The translations under genes and the position numbers were made by a program. Below, one piece after another: positions 1 through 7,105 of a stretch of 15,293 nt of DNA (positions are counted from its first letter, which is position 1; every line of letters begins with the position of its first letter). Under the pieces are notes generated by a model. The model was not told the DNA's origin and did no database searches. It saw only the letters and a list, made by a program, of their open reading frames with translations. This stretch comes from Patescibacteria group bacterium UBA2772 (lineage in GTDB: Bacteria > Patescibacteriota > Minisyncoccia > Moranbacterales > DUUL01): positions 1-15,293 of the forward strand of contig DEIO01000027.1 in the NCBI GenBank assembly GCA_002352545.1, read 5' to 3'.

Positions 1-45
1 TCTGCTAAAGTAAGCAAGACCCAAGCATAATATAGATTTTAAGTG

Positions 46-621
46 TTAAAGAATTTCTATATCGAATTCTTTTAAAATTTTTGCTGTTTCAAAAAGTGAG
101 AGACCGATGGCGCTCAGATAGTCACCTTCGACTTTCTTAATCAATGTAGCACCAAGTTCTTGTATTGCAAAGGCACCAGCCTTATCAAGTGGTTCACCTG
201 TTTTGATGTAGTTATCTATTTCAGAAACAGAAAGTTTTCTAATATAAATTTTAGTGGTTGTTGCTTTTGAAACTATTTTTTTGTTTTGGTGACAAGTGAT
301 TGTGATACCAGAGATGATTTCAACAACGTTTCCACTGATTTTTTTGAGCATTTCTTTTGCAATTTGGGGTGTTCTGGGTTTTCCAAGGAGTTCATTTTTT
401 AAAACAACGAAAGTGTCGGCTCCAATAACTATGTGGTGAGGATATTTTCTCGCAACTTCTTGGGCCTTACCATGCGAAAGAAACTTTACTAACTTTTCTG
501 GTGGCATGTCCAATGTCATGTCTTCCTCAAAGGAGCTTTTTATTGTTTTGAAGGGGATTTTTAATTTCGAAAATATTTCTTTTCGGCGTGGTGATTTTGA
601 TGCTAGAATCATTTCTTTCAT
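46..621 (-). CDS. maf: Maf-family nucleoside triphosphate pyrophosphatase
   Basis: This 191-residue protein has the normal Maf length. It should hydrolyse non-canonical or modified NTPs (dTTP/UTP or 7-methyl-GTP type) to the monophosphate in the cytoplasm, cleaning the nucleotide pool. The N-terminus carries the Maf substrate-binding motif ASKSPRR (residues 7-13). IGADT (66-70, with D69 as the likely catalytic acid), LGKP (79-82), DKAGAFAIQ (146-154) and GDYLSAIG (166-173) follow in the family order. The usual motif is GDYxNVVG, so the last one is slightly divergent. The ATG at 621 gives MKEMILAS; the internal Met at residue 4 is an equally plausible start. The ATG lies 5 bp after the ung stop codon, so the two genes are probably cotranscribed. 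No Shine-Dalgarno sequence is visible. Confidence 0.95.
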   Translation of the reverse strand: MKEMILASKSPRRKEIFSKLKIPFKTIKSSFEEDMTLDMPPEKLVKFLSHGKAQEVARKYPHHIVIGADTFVVLKNELLGKPRTPQIAKEMLKKISGNVVEIISGITITCHQNKKIVSKATTTKIYIRKLSVSEIDNYIKTGEPLDKAGAFAIQELGATLIKKVEGDYLSAIGLSLFETAKILKEFDIEIL

Positions 622-626
622 ATTTG

Positions 627-1298
627 TTAATTTATGTCCCAGTTAATTTCTCCCAAGTTTTTTGATGCAAGAAATTTATTTGTTTTGCTAAAATGTCTAC
701 ATCCAAGAAATCCTCTATGTGCTGACAGGGGAGAGGGATGTGGTGCTTTTAGAATTAGATGTTTTTTCTCATCTATTAAATCTGACTTTTTATGTGCATA
801 GGCACCCCACAAGAGAAAAACTAAATTATCTCTTTTGTTGGAAAGCAATTTTATTGCGCTGTCTGTAAATTTTTCCCATCCCTTGTTCTGATGTGATCCA
901 GCAATGTGGGCTTCCACTGTGAGAGTTGCATTTAATAACAATATCCCTTGTTTTGACCACGAATTAAGGTTTCCAGAAGTGGGCATCTCAATCCCAATGT
1001 CTTGAGCAATTTCTTTGTATATATTAACTAAAGAAGGTGGAGCTTTGATATTTTTTGGCACAGAAAAACAAAGTCCATGAGCTTGCCCGTCTCCATGGTA
1101 TGGATCTTGCCCGATAATTATTACACGTACCATGTCAAAAGGGCATTGGTTAAATGCTCGGAAAATGTTTTTGGGATGTGGGAATATTGTTTTCTGTGTA
1201 TATTGTGATTTTACAAAAGTTGTTAGTTTTTGAAAATATTCTTTTGAAAATTCATCAGATAAAATATTTTTCCAAGATTTTTCTAATTTAATATTCAT
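627..1298 (-). CDS. ung: Uracil-DNA glycosylase, family 1
   Basis: This 223-residue protein matches the length of bacterial UNG. It excises uracil from DNA as the first step of base-excision repair. The water-activating motif GQDPYHG spans residues 63-69 with catalytic D65. The uracil-stacking and Asn-containing segment LLNATLTVE (121-129) and the minor-groove intercalation loop HPSPLSA (187-193) are all present, so the enzyme should be active. It is the first gene of an ung-maf unit, and both products remove aberrant bases or nucleotides. A TATAAT-like -10 lies at 1326-1331 in the region upstream of the start. There is no clear ribosome-binding site. The assignment is secure. Confidence 0.97.
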   Translation of the reverse strand: MNIKLEKSWKNILSDEFSKEYFQKLTTFVKSQYTQKTIFPHPKNIFRAFNQCPFDMVRVIIIGQDPYHGDGQAHGLCFSVPKNIKAPPSLVNIYKEIAQDIGIEMPTSGNLNSWSKQGILLLNATLTVEAHIAGSHQNKGWEKFTDSAIKLLSNKRDNLVFLLWGAYAHKKSDLIDEKKHLILKAPHPSPLSAHRGFLGCRHFSKTNKFLASKNLGEINWDIN

Positions 1299-1325
1299 TT
1301 GATTGTTGCTATGTCTTTTGTAACT

Positions 1326-1331
1326 ATTATA
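1326..1331 (-). promoter_or_regulatory. Putative -10 box for ung-maf
   Basis: A perfect TATAAT is read on the minus strand 28 bp upstream of the ung start codon. The hexamer 17 bp further upstream (TCTAAA) is a poor -35 match, so the call rests on the -10 alone. Confidence 0.4.
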
Positions 1332-1457
1332 CTAACATCTAAAAAAGGTTTAGAGAAATAAAAGAGAAAAATATTTTTTGTTTCAAAATAGAAACGGAAA
1401 AGCTTTTGTTTTTAAGAAACAACGACAAGCTGTTTAAATGTAAATGTATAAAAGTTA

Positions 1458-1500
1458 AAAACACTAAACACCAGATATTATGTCCAGTGTCTAGTGTTTT
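1458..1500 (-). terminator. Hairpin terminator of the decayed coiled-coil gene
   Basis: AACACTA pairs with TAGTGTT. After a one-base mismatch, an inner ACAC/GTGT stem follows, with a loop of about 15 nt. On the minus strand the stem runs into a T-rich tail (TTTTTAACTTTT). It sits about 30 bp after the relict stop codon at 1532, where a terminator for that gene would be expected. Confidence 0.55.
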
Positions 1501-1531
1501 ATTTAGGTTTTGAAAACAATTTAGGGGACTT

Positions 1532-3053
1532 TTAAGATGGCTGTTGTCTAGATATGTTCTCAGTTAGTTGCGTCATTTTTATATATCCAGCTTCTGTTAT
1601 ATTGTTCATGAAATTTTTCACCTTAACTGAGCTATGAATATTTTGTCCTGCACTGAATATTTTGTAAGTTTTTTTAAATTCATCAAATGATAGCAATTGG
1701 CTATTTTAAAAAGCTTATTCCTTGAAGTTTCTAAATGTTTTAATTGTATTACCATTATTTTGAATAATCCAATATTCAGCACCAATTCCTCTGAGGCCTC
1801 TTTGCTGACCATTTCTTCCCTCGCTTTTTTTGTTGAGTATTTCCTCAGCTTCATTGAAATTTATAAAAGTATTTTTTATTGCTTTAGAATTGTTCAATAA
1901 ATCAGGAATGATTTTATCTGATGTCTCCTTTAATTTAGTGACTGTTGATGTTAACACATCTCTCTTGAATTCCTTTTGGAAGATCTAAAACATAAGCTAC
2001 AAAAGAGGTAAATTCATTAATTGGTATAGATAAAGATTATCGTCAAATTGCTTAAGTTTAGCTAAATTTTCTTCTGTAAGGTATGTAGCAAGGGATTTTA
2101 ATCGATAAATTGAAGAGTCTTTCTAAGAGAAAGTAACATGATCATTTTGAGCTAATAATTTCATTTGGTCTAATGAAATTTTCTCAATACTAGATGATTC
2201 GAGGGTATCACTTGTAAGTTTTAAATTGGTTTAACCCAGTAGGATAAGTTTTTCAATAAGTTTCTCATCATTTATAATTTCAGTAAATGAGCTTTGGTCT
2301 ATGCTGTCTTCGTGTTTAATTCGTTTTAGAATTTTAAGTGAGACCTCTTTTTCTTCTAAGTGTATAGCTTCTTCTGTGATTTTAATAAGCCCTTTTAAAT
2401 CTGATAGACAAGTAGGTTTTTTTGTATCATTGCTTTTAAGACCACTAAACTATTCTCATTTAAGGGAAATGTAGGTTTGACAAATGTGGTATGACCATTT
2501 TCTTGTTCTGGTAGTTCTTTTTTGAAATCATTGACATGCTGAAATTCTGTATTATCAAGCAAGAAATTGATTACAGCAATTCCAGTAATATTTCTCTTTT
2601 TTTCTGCTAGTAATTCCGAAAACATAGTGTTCACATTGAACTCACCGAGCGCTTCTTTTAATTCCTTAGCCATATCCAAGAAATCTGATTCAAGGTTTGT
2701 GAATTTATCTAAAAGCTCTTGTTTAATTGAAAGCATATTCTCTTTTAGATTATCAATCTCTTTGGCAAAAGAATCTCTTTGTCGAAGAAAGGTCAGTTGA
2801 AGATAACATATTTGTTATGGAATCTTCGATTTCTAAAAGAATATTAGCTAATTTGTTTTTTAAGTGTTGTACTAAAATTTCAGTGTTTTCGGATAATTCC
2901 TCCTTTGGGATGATTTCGTTTTTTTAGCTAGTAACTCTTTTATTTCCCCATCTTCAATAGTAATATTAATTTTTTTACTAAAGCATCTTTTCTTGTTTCT
3001 AACAACTCAATTTTTTGGATAAACTCTTTGAGGGATTTTGATTGTTTTTCCAT
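1532..3053 (-). pseudogene. Decayed gene for a coiled-coil protein of about 500 residues
   Basis: Reading from ATG 3053 towards TAA 1532, coding-like sequence continues almost without gap but changes frame repeatedly. The first piece begins MEKQSKSLKEFIQKIELLE. Later pieces include one beginning MLSIKQELLDKFTNLESD (2395-2736) and one containing KLKETSDKIIPDLL (1715-1957). Frame is lost at three runs of exactly seven T on the plus strand (2970-2976, 2919-2925, 2417-2423), and adding one base to each restores continuity. Further breaks lie near 2790-2812, 1990-2040, 1960-1975 and 1700-1717. In-frame stops lie at 2231-2233 (TAA) and 2123-2125 (TAG). The reconstructed product is rich in Glu, Lys, Leu and Asn and looks helical and coiled-coil. 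No catalytic motif or signal peptide is visible, and I do not recognise the family. Homopolymer sequencing errors could explain three lesions but not the stop codons. Confidence 0.8.
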
Positions 3054-3128
3054 TTTAATAAAGCGTATTTTCCAACTATAGTGTTAGTATAACATAATCA
3101 ATTATTTCTAATTAAAGATATTCGAAAA

Positions 3129-3156
3129 TTGATATGTATTATGTTAGAATTAAAAT
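3129..3156 (+). promoter_or_regulatory. Sigma70-type promoter for the small basic protein
   Basis: TTGATA at 3129-3134 and TAAAAT at 3151-3156 are separated by 16 bp. They lie 31 bp upstream of the ATG at 3188. The hexamers are a good match and the position is suitable. Confidence 0.55.
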
Positions 3157-3187
3157 AGAAAGTTTTTAATTTTTAAAAACAAAAAAT

Positions 3188-3343
3188 ATGAGAAATTATT
3201 CAAAAGTTGGAGGAAAAAAAGGGAAACCTGGTTACAGGACGCCAAAGTCCTTTTTTCATAAATTTGTAAAGATAACTAATCAAGCATCGAGGCAACAAAT
3301 GTATGCTAAGCTGAAAAGTTATTTTGCAAAGAAAGCTAAATAA
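3188..3343 (+). CDS. Small basic hypothetical protein (51 aa)
   Basis: An ATG at 3188 opens a 51-residue frame ending at TAA 3341-3343. The protein starts MRNYSKVGGKKGKPGYRTPK and ends AKLKSYFAKKAK. It has many Lys and Arg, few acidic residues, a Gly/Lys-rich N-terminal segment and a helix-prone C-terminal half, which suggests nucleic acid or ribosome binding. That function is inferred from composition only. There is no transmembrane segment or cysteine. A plausible promoter lies just upstream, but no Shine-Dalgarno sequence is visible. It stands alone between the decayed gene, which points away from it, and the IMPase-like gene. I do not recognise the family. Clean coding structure and a dedicated promoter support it as a real gene. 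Confidence 0.6.
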   Translation: MRNYSKVGGKKGKPGYRTPKSFFHKFVKITNQASRQQMYAKLKSYFAKKAK

Positions 3344-3468
3344 TAGATAGGAATAAAAGAAATTTGTTTTGGGTTATTTGGGGTAACCTAAGGTCTTTGA
3401 TTTGGTCAATAATGCAATCTAGGGGTTGTTTTTTTATAGATTTAGCTAAGATAAGAAGGTAGTTGAGG

Positions 3469-3497
3469 GATAAAATGGTTCATTGAACTATTTTATC
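3469..3497. terminator. 13-bp hairpin, probable terminator
   Basis: GATAAAATGGTTC pairs with GAACTATTTTATC across the loop ATT, giving 13 bp with one G-T wobble. On the plus strand it is followed by TTTAATT. It lies 126 bp after the small basic gene and 127 bp before the next start codon. It could end the small transcript or be a regulatory stem. The AT-rich stem and weak U-tract limit confidence. Confidence 0.45.
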
Positions 3498-3623
3498 TTT
3501 AATTATAAATGAGTCCTTTTAAAATAATTTAATGATTATAAATAGACAGCAAATGGAGGTAGATGTGACAAACTGGTAAGTGTTATTTTTTTGAACAGGA
3601 GTTTTATCTATAGGAGGTATTCT

Positions 3624-4826
3624 ATGAAAGGTGTAGAGATCGAATATGCTAATGTTTGTGTTAATGCCCTTTTTGGCTCTTACAGACAACTTCTTCAGAT
3701 GACATGTGAAGAGGCTTTGTCAAAAACTAGATATGGCAAAGGTGATACAAAAGGTTTCGACGCTAGTGTTGAAAGCGGTATCAAGCGATGCTTATCCCAG
3801 TTTAATGGCGAGGAAATTGTTCTTATTACGGAAGAAACAGATGATGTTACTTCCAGAGTTTGGCCAATTGATCCCAACCCAAAACAGCAGCCGAAAATGT
3901 TTTTTTCGGATCCGGTTGATCGCTCTAAATATCTTGAGCAAATAATCATCTTGATGGCAAAGAAAGTTGTTTCTGAGGGTAACGACAAGAGTCTCGAAGA
4001 CAGAAAAAATATGAAAGTCTCTAAGTTGTTGCTAAGGGATGATATTGTTGAACTTTGGGATAAACATATTGATGCGCCGGCTTCTATTACAGGGACTACT
4101 TCTGCGATTACCTATGTTAATCGGGGGAGGGTGATTTTTTCTATTATCCTCAACTTTATCACCAGAGACATCTATGTTGCCTGTGATATCGGTATCGCGA
4201 AGATAAAAATCGACAAGGATTTCAAGAATATTCCGCTCAAGGACCCTCTGGAATATATCATGAAAGAGGGAAATAGAGTTACTTTCCCATTTTCCATGGA
4301 AAGGTCTGTCACTGATGATGATCTGAATAATTTCGTCACTTTTCTTGGCAAAGATATGTATAAAGAAATTTTTGTGGAGAGCCGAATTGTTCCTGGTAAT
4401 TATGAAAAATTTATCCACCATGATCACCCCGGAGGACCGTCCAGGGTTTTGTATTTCTCTGATTTGCAACCCAAAGAAAGCCCAATCGGCTTTGTTCTGG
4501 CAAATGGTGAGAAAATTGGGGAATGGATGCACTGGTTGCCGTTTGTGAAATTTGCAAAAAACTCAAATGGAAATCATGCCTTAAAGATCTATGAAGTTTC
4601 CTTGAAGTGTTCTCTTTTTAAAGATGATATCCTGGTTTCAACCCCGCCTGCCTACAGCATTTTTAATTGTAGGGACGAAAAAGATTACATCGACATAAGT
4701 ATCATGAAAAGTCATGGCCGCCCAAGTCGTTTTCGTTCCATGTTGGTTGTTGTTTCTTGGGACAATCCTAGAATTGGTCCTTTGATGGATCGTTTCGAAT
4801 ATCGTGATGTTGGGCGTTGTCTATAA
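3624..4826 (+). CDS. Inositol-monophosphatase-superfamily-like protein
   Basis: The start is ATG 3624, preceded by a strong AGGAGGT at 3612-3618; the upstream TTG in the same frame lacks such a site. The product has 400 residues, against about 260 for a typical IMPase. The N-terminal region follows the IMPase layout: KGFDASVESGIKRCL (43-57), then ITEE (68-71) at the metal-ligand Glu position, then DPVDRS (96-101) at the DPIDGT position. After an insertion of about 45-50 residues, SITGTTSAI (153-161) and IFSIILNFITRDIYVACDIG (170-189) resemble the family's strand-turn-strand segment. GEWMHWLPF (298-306) may stand in for the WDxAxG motif. The Gly to Arg change in DPxDG, and the insertion, make substrate and activity uncertain. 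It appears monocistronic, with a terminator 30 bp downstream. Fold assignment is moderate; function is unknown. Confidence 0.6.
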   Translation: MKGVEIEYANVCVNALFGSYRQLLQMTCEEALSKTRYGKGDTKGFDASVESGIKRCLSQFNGEEIVLITEETDDVTSRVWPIDPNPKQQPKMFFSDPVDRSKYLEQIIILMAKKVVSEGNDKSLEDRKNMKVSKLLLRDDIVELWDKHIDAPASITGTTSAITYVNRGRVIFSIILNFITRDIYVACDIGIAKIKIDKDFKNIPLKDPLEYIMKEGNRVTFPFSMERSVTDDDLNNFVTFLGKDMYKEIFVESRIVPGNYEKFIHHDHPGGPSRVLYFSDLQPKESPIGFVLANGEKIGEWMHWLPFVKFAKNSNGNHALKIYEVSLKCSLFKDDILVSTPPAYSIFNCRDEKDYIDISIMKSHGRPSRFRSMLVVVSWDNPRIGPLMDRFEYRDVGRCL

Positions 4827-4856
4827 TAAAAAGAGGTGATAATCTATAATCATTAG

Positions 4857-4890
4857 CAAGCAGATGCCAATTTGGTGTCTGCTTGTTTTT
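4857..4890 (+). terminator. Rho-independent terminator
   Basis: CAAGCAGATGCC pairs with GGTGTCTGCTTG over a 5-nt loop (12 bp, two wobbles) and is followed directly by TTTTT. It lies 31 bp after the stop of the IMPase-like gene. Confidence 0.9.
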
Positions 4891-4927
4891 CGTTATATAA
4901 ATTTGTAATAGTAATAATTTTGAAATG

Positions 4928-4967
4928 AAAAAAGGCTGTTTTGTTGTTACAAAAAATAGCCTTTTTT
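4928..4967 (-). terminator. Intrinsic terminator of the ATP-grasp-like gene
   Basis: AAAAAAGGCT pairs with AGCCTTTTTT, with a partly paired inner region. The A-run on one side and T-run on the other let it work in both directions. It lies 13 bp after the stop of the minus-strand gene at 4981 and separates two convergent genes. Confidence 0.85.
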
Positions 4968-4980
4968 TGGTTTCTATTTC

Positions 4981-6219
4981 TTAACACAACACCGCTGGTA
5001 GCATCACACAATCAGGCGCTCCATGAACCATGCGATCTGGTCTGCCTGTGATGTCGAGTCCTATAAGTCCATCGACACTAAATTGTGCAATGATGCGGAG
5101 ATAATAATTTTGGAAAGTTTCACCTTTACCGTTGAAGACTTTGAGAGGAAGACTTGTCTGGGGTACATGTTGTTGTAGGACCCAGGAAGGTCTTTTTTTC
5201 TTTTTCTCTTGAGTAAAACGCTTGAGAAAAGCCTCTTCGTTCAGGTCAGAAAAGAGAACACCTTTCATTCCAGATGATTGTCCAGCTTTTAGGACAAACT
5301 TTTTGTCGATTTCAAGCATCTTGATGTCGTGGTTCTTTGACATCAACTTGGTGAGCGGAATGAATCCATTGACCCCATTTTGTTCTCTGAGATAGGGCAA
5401 AAGCAGTTTTGAACCCAGATATGCCTTGGGCGGGAAAAACAATTTTAAGGTGTTGTTTTTGTATCCTTCTAACAAGGCGGTTTTAAGAGCCTTGTTATCC
5501 AAGCTTTCTGGAATCATAAACAGTGATCCATTTGTTTCGTTGTTGAGCATTTCGATAAATCCACTGACGTCTGAGCATCCATTTTCTCGAATGAGAGTCA
5601 TTTCGACATTGAAATTGAGAAGTGCTTTTTGCAGGATTCTAAATGATGGTTCGTAATATCTTTCGTGTTCTGATACAAGGTAGAAAATCTTTCCATTAGA
5701 GTTAAATTTTTTTAACAAATTTGCCAAATAACTTGTAGTTTGGCAGGTTTTGTTTTGATCTGGGTCAAGAGAAGCAATGCTGTCTAGGAGCGCATTAAAT
5801 CCAAGTCCTCTTGGATTGTATGCGTCTACCTCAACAACAAAATAATTACCTTCTGAGTCTTGAACCATGTCAACTTTGATCATTGGAGGGATTTCCCCAT
5901 CAGATGTTTCACTGGGCACTAACAGTTTCTTGCTTCCACGAGTCGCAATGCCAAAGAATTCTTGATCCTGGCGGGTGAGTGGAGTATCTTCTGCAAGAAT
6001 ATGAATCTTCTTGGCAACTGAGTCAAGAGAAGAAAAAATCGCTTTGCTGATTTTTTCAAGTTCTGCTTGTTGTTTTTTGCTAACAAGATATCCACAAGGT
6101 GAAAGTACAAATTCATTTCTTTTTTCAAGAAAAGGCGTTCCCCAATAACCGATTTGTTTGAGGTGATTTTCCAGTTGTGTTTTTGAAATTTTTAAGGTAC
6201 AAAATTGATTGCTAAGCAT
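4981..6219 (-). CDS. Putative (circularly permuted?) ATP-grasp-like protein
   Basis: A 412-residue soluble protein whose ATG at 6219 is preceded by a strong AGGAGG (6225-6230). MIKVDMVQDSEGNYFVVEVD (113-132) leading into AYNPRGLGF (133-141) resembles the ATP-grasp metal-binding segment, with E130, D132 and N135 as candidate ligands. KKFVLKAGQSSGMKGVLFSD (306-325) resembles the nucleotide-binding Lys strand and Gly-rich loop. WVLQQHV (346-352) looks like the adenine hinge. In ordinary ATP-grasp enzymes the Lys and hinge come before the acidic/Asn motif. Here they come after it, as in circularly permuted members such as glutathionylspermidine synthase-like proteins. The tail GRPDRMVHGAPDCVMLP (392-408) is highly structured. 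A carboxylate-amine ligase role would be an inference. No partner gene points to a substrate. Confidence 0.45.
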   Translation of the reverse strand: MLSNQFCTLKISKTQLENHLKQIGYWGTPFLEKRNEFVLSPCGYLVSKKQQAELEKISKAIFSSLDSVAKKIHILAEDTPLTRQDQEFFGIATRGSKKLLVPSETSDGEIPPMIKVDMVQDSEGNYFVVEVDAYNPRGLGFNALLDSIASLDPDQNKTCQTTSYLANLLKKFNSNGKIFYLVSEHERYYEPSFRILQKALLNFNVEMTLIRENGCSDVSGFIEMLNNETNGSLFMIPESLDNKALKTALLEGYKNNTLKLFFPPKAYLGSKLLLPYLREQNGVNGFIPLTKLMSKNHDIKMLEIDKKFVLKAGQSSGMKGVLFSDLNEEAFLKRFTQEKKKKRPSWVLQQHVPQTSLPLKVFNGKGETFQNYYLRIIAQFSVDGLIGLDITGRPDRMVHGAPDCVMLPAVLC

Positions 6220-6261
6220 GACTGCCTCCTTTTAGTTTATCAAGCTTTGATGCCTTATTGC

Positions 6262-6297
6262 ATCCTGCCAGTGGGTTCCGGACGCCACTGGTAGGAT
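6262..6297. promoter_or_regulatory. GC-rich hairpin ahead of the ATP-grasp-like gene
   Basis: ATCCTGCCAGTGG pairs with CCACTGGTAGGAT (13 bp, one wobble) around a 10-nt loop. No T-run follows on the minus strand, so it is not a classic terminator. It lies about 45 bp upstream of the start codon at 6219 and just after the HAD stop codon, in the 5' leader of that gene. It may be a processing, stability or protein-binding element. Confidence 0.5.
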
Positions 6298-6307
6298 ACG
6301 ATAATGC

Positions 6308-6745
6308 TTAGTTGATGATCGGAAGGATATCGATTAGTTGTTTAACAGTATGCTTGGGAATTTCCATTTTCTCTTTTGGTTTAAAGAAACTGAATTTTCC
6401 ACTTGCAAGCCAAATTGTTTCAGCTCCGATTATATTTCCTATGCGTATTTCTGCAGGAAGATAATCCCCAACTACAAATGTTTGATCTGGTTTGTATTTT
6501 TCAACTAAACCTTTGAATAGTGTAGTTGTTTTTTCTTCTACGAAGTGTATTTCCTCGAATAATTCATCTAGTCCATTTTCTCGCAATGCTTTCGCTCGGC
6601 TATCCTCTTTTTGGGAAATCAAAATGATGACAGATTTTTTTTCTTTCAATTTTTCAAGAACTAGCCTAGCGTCTTTGAAAAAAGTTTTTGTCTCTGGGTC
6701 AAAGATTGTTCTATTGAAATCTATTATTGTTAGAATTTTTTTCAT
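6308..6745 (-). CDS. HAD-superfamily phosphatase-like protein
   Basis: This 145-residue protein has a minimal HAD core without an obvious cap domain. Motif I is DFNRT (residues 9-13); D9 is the expected nucleophile. The second acid of the usual DxDxT is Asn11, which would weaken or change phosphatase chemistry. Motif II is ILISQKE with S44. A Lys for motif III may be K72. Motif IV is VVGDYLPAEI (91-100), where D94 is kept but the following acidic position is shifted. The substrate cannot be told from sequence. The gene lies directly downstream of a promoter-structured leader-terminator unit (6766-6948), with its start 20 bp past the terminator T-run. It may be controlled by that leader. No Shine-Dalgarno sequence is visible. 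Confidence 0.75.
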   Translation of the reverse strand: MKKILTIIDFNRTIFDPETKTFFKDARLVLEKLKEKKSVIILISQKEDSRAKALRENGLDELFEEIHFVEEKTTTLFKGLVEKYKPDQTFVVGDYLPAEIRIGNIIGAETIWLASGKFSFFKPKEKMEIPKHTVKQLIDILPIIN

Positions 6746-6765
6746 TGAATTGTTTATTGTAAATT

Positions 6766-6801
6766 AAAAAACCGCTTCCCATTCTCATGAAAGAAGGCGG
6801 T
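6766..6801 (-). terminator. Intrinsic terminator upstream of the HAD gene
   Basis: On the minus strand ACCGCCTT pairs with AAGCGGT with one bulged C. The loop is about 16 nt, and TTTTTT follows at 6771-6766. No coding gene precedes it, so it either ends a small RNA or acts as an attenuator for the HAD gene. Confidence 0.75.
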
Positions 6802-6914
6802 GCGTGTCTCGAAACTATTTGACGACTACTTTAACGCAAGGCAAAAACTTCCACTCATGAGAGGATTAGTTCGATGCCATCGATATAAATTTTTCTGCGT
6901 TAAATTTTTCATAT
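6766..6914 (-). ncRNA. Candidate structured small RNA or leader with pseudoknot
   Basis: There is no ORF here, but there is a complete transcription unit: promoter at 6921-6948, predicted start near 6914, terminator ending at 6766, so about 149 nt. Inside it, TTTAACGCA (6904-6896, minus strand) pairs perfectly with TGCGTTAAA (6838-6830). This stem may extend across a small internal loop through A5/T5 (6894-6890 with 6847-6843). The segment TCGAACTA (6874-6867) inside that stem pairs with TAGTTTCGA (6817-6809) outside it, with one bulged base. The two helices interleave, which is a pseudoknot topology. The segment at about 6864-6850 can also pair over about 14 bp with 6795-6782, which overlaps the terminator arm, so a switch is possible. 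It does not resemble tRNA, tmRNA, SRP RNA or riboswitch classes I know. Strand is assigned from promoter and terminator. Confidence 0.55.
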
Positions 6915-6920
6915 GCTGTT

Positions 6921-6948
6921 AATTTAGCATATTTATTTTTTGTGTCAA
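6921..6948 (-). promoter_or_regulatory. Strong promoter for the candidate RNA
   Basis: On the minus strand a perfect TTGACA (6948-6943) is followed after 16 bp by TAAATT (6926-6921), with an extended -10 TGC directly in front. It points into the structured region, away from the plus-strand gene at 7106. Confidence 0.75.
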
Positions 6949-6991
6949 GTTTGAATATTTTGTAATAGCATAAGGTAACGAGATTTTTTGT

Positions 6992-7020
6992 TTGACAATA
7001 CCCATTTTATGTCCTATAGT
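6992..7020 (+). promoter_or_regulatory. Strong sigma70-type promoter for the 61-aa membrane protein
   Basis: A perfect TTGACA at 6992-6997 and TATAGT at 7015-7020 are separated by 17 bp. The predicted start lies near 7027, which leaves an 80-nt 5' leader. This rules out translation from any start codon upstream of that point. Confidence 0.8.
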
Positions 7021-7105
7021 TGCATGTTATCAATTGTTTGGTGGCAGGCGTATTTTTGAAAAATCAGAAAATCAATTTTCACTCTATTGGAGGGGGTTAT
7101 TTCTC

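Noticed and set aside
3591..3623. Upstream TTG start for the IMPase-like protein
   Set aside because: The ATG at 3624 has a strong AGGAGGT at proper spacing. The extension is not needed for the fold.
6766..6948. tRNA, tmRNA or SRP RNA
   Set aside because: A GTTCGAT occurs but no T-stem or acceptor stem can form around it. The length and conserved motifs of tmRNA and SRP RNA are absent.
6992..7105. N-terminal extension of the 61-aa membrane protein
   Set aside because: It starts inside the TTGACA promoter and would need a transcript beginning upstream. ATG 7106 has a good ribosome-binding site.
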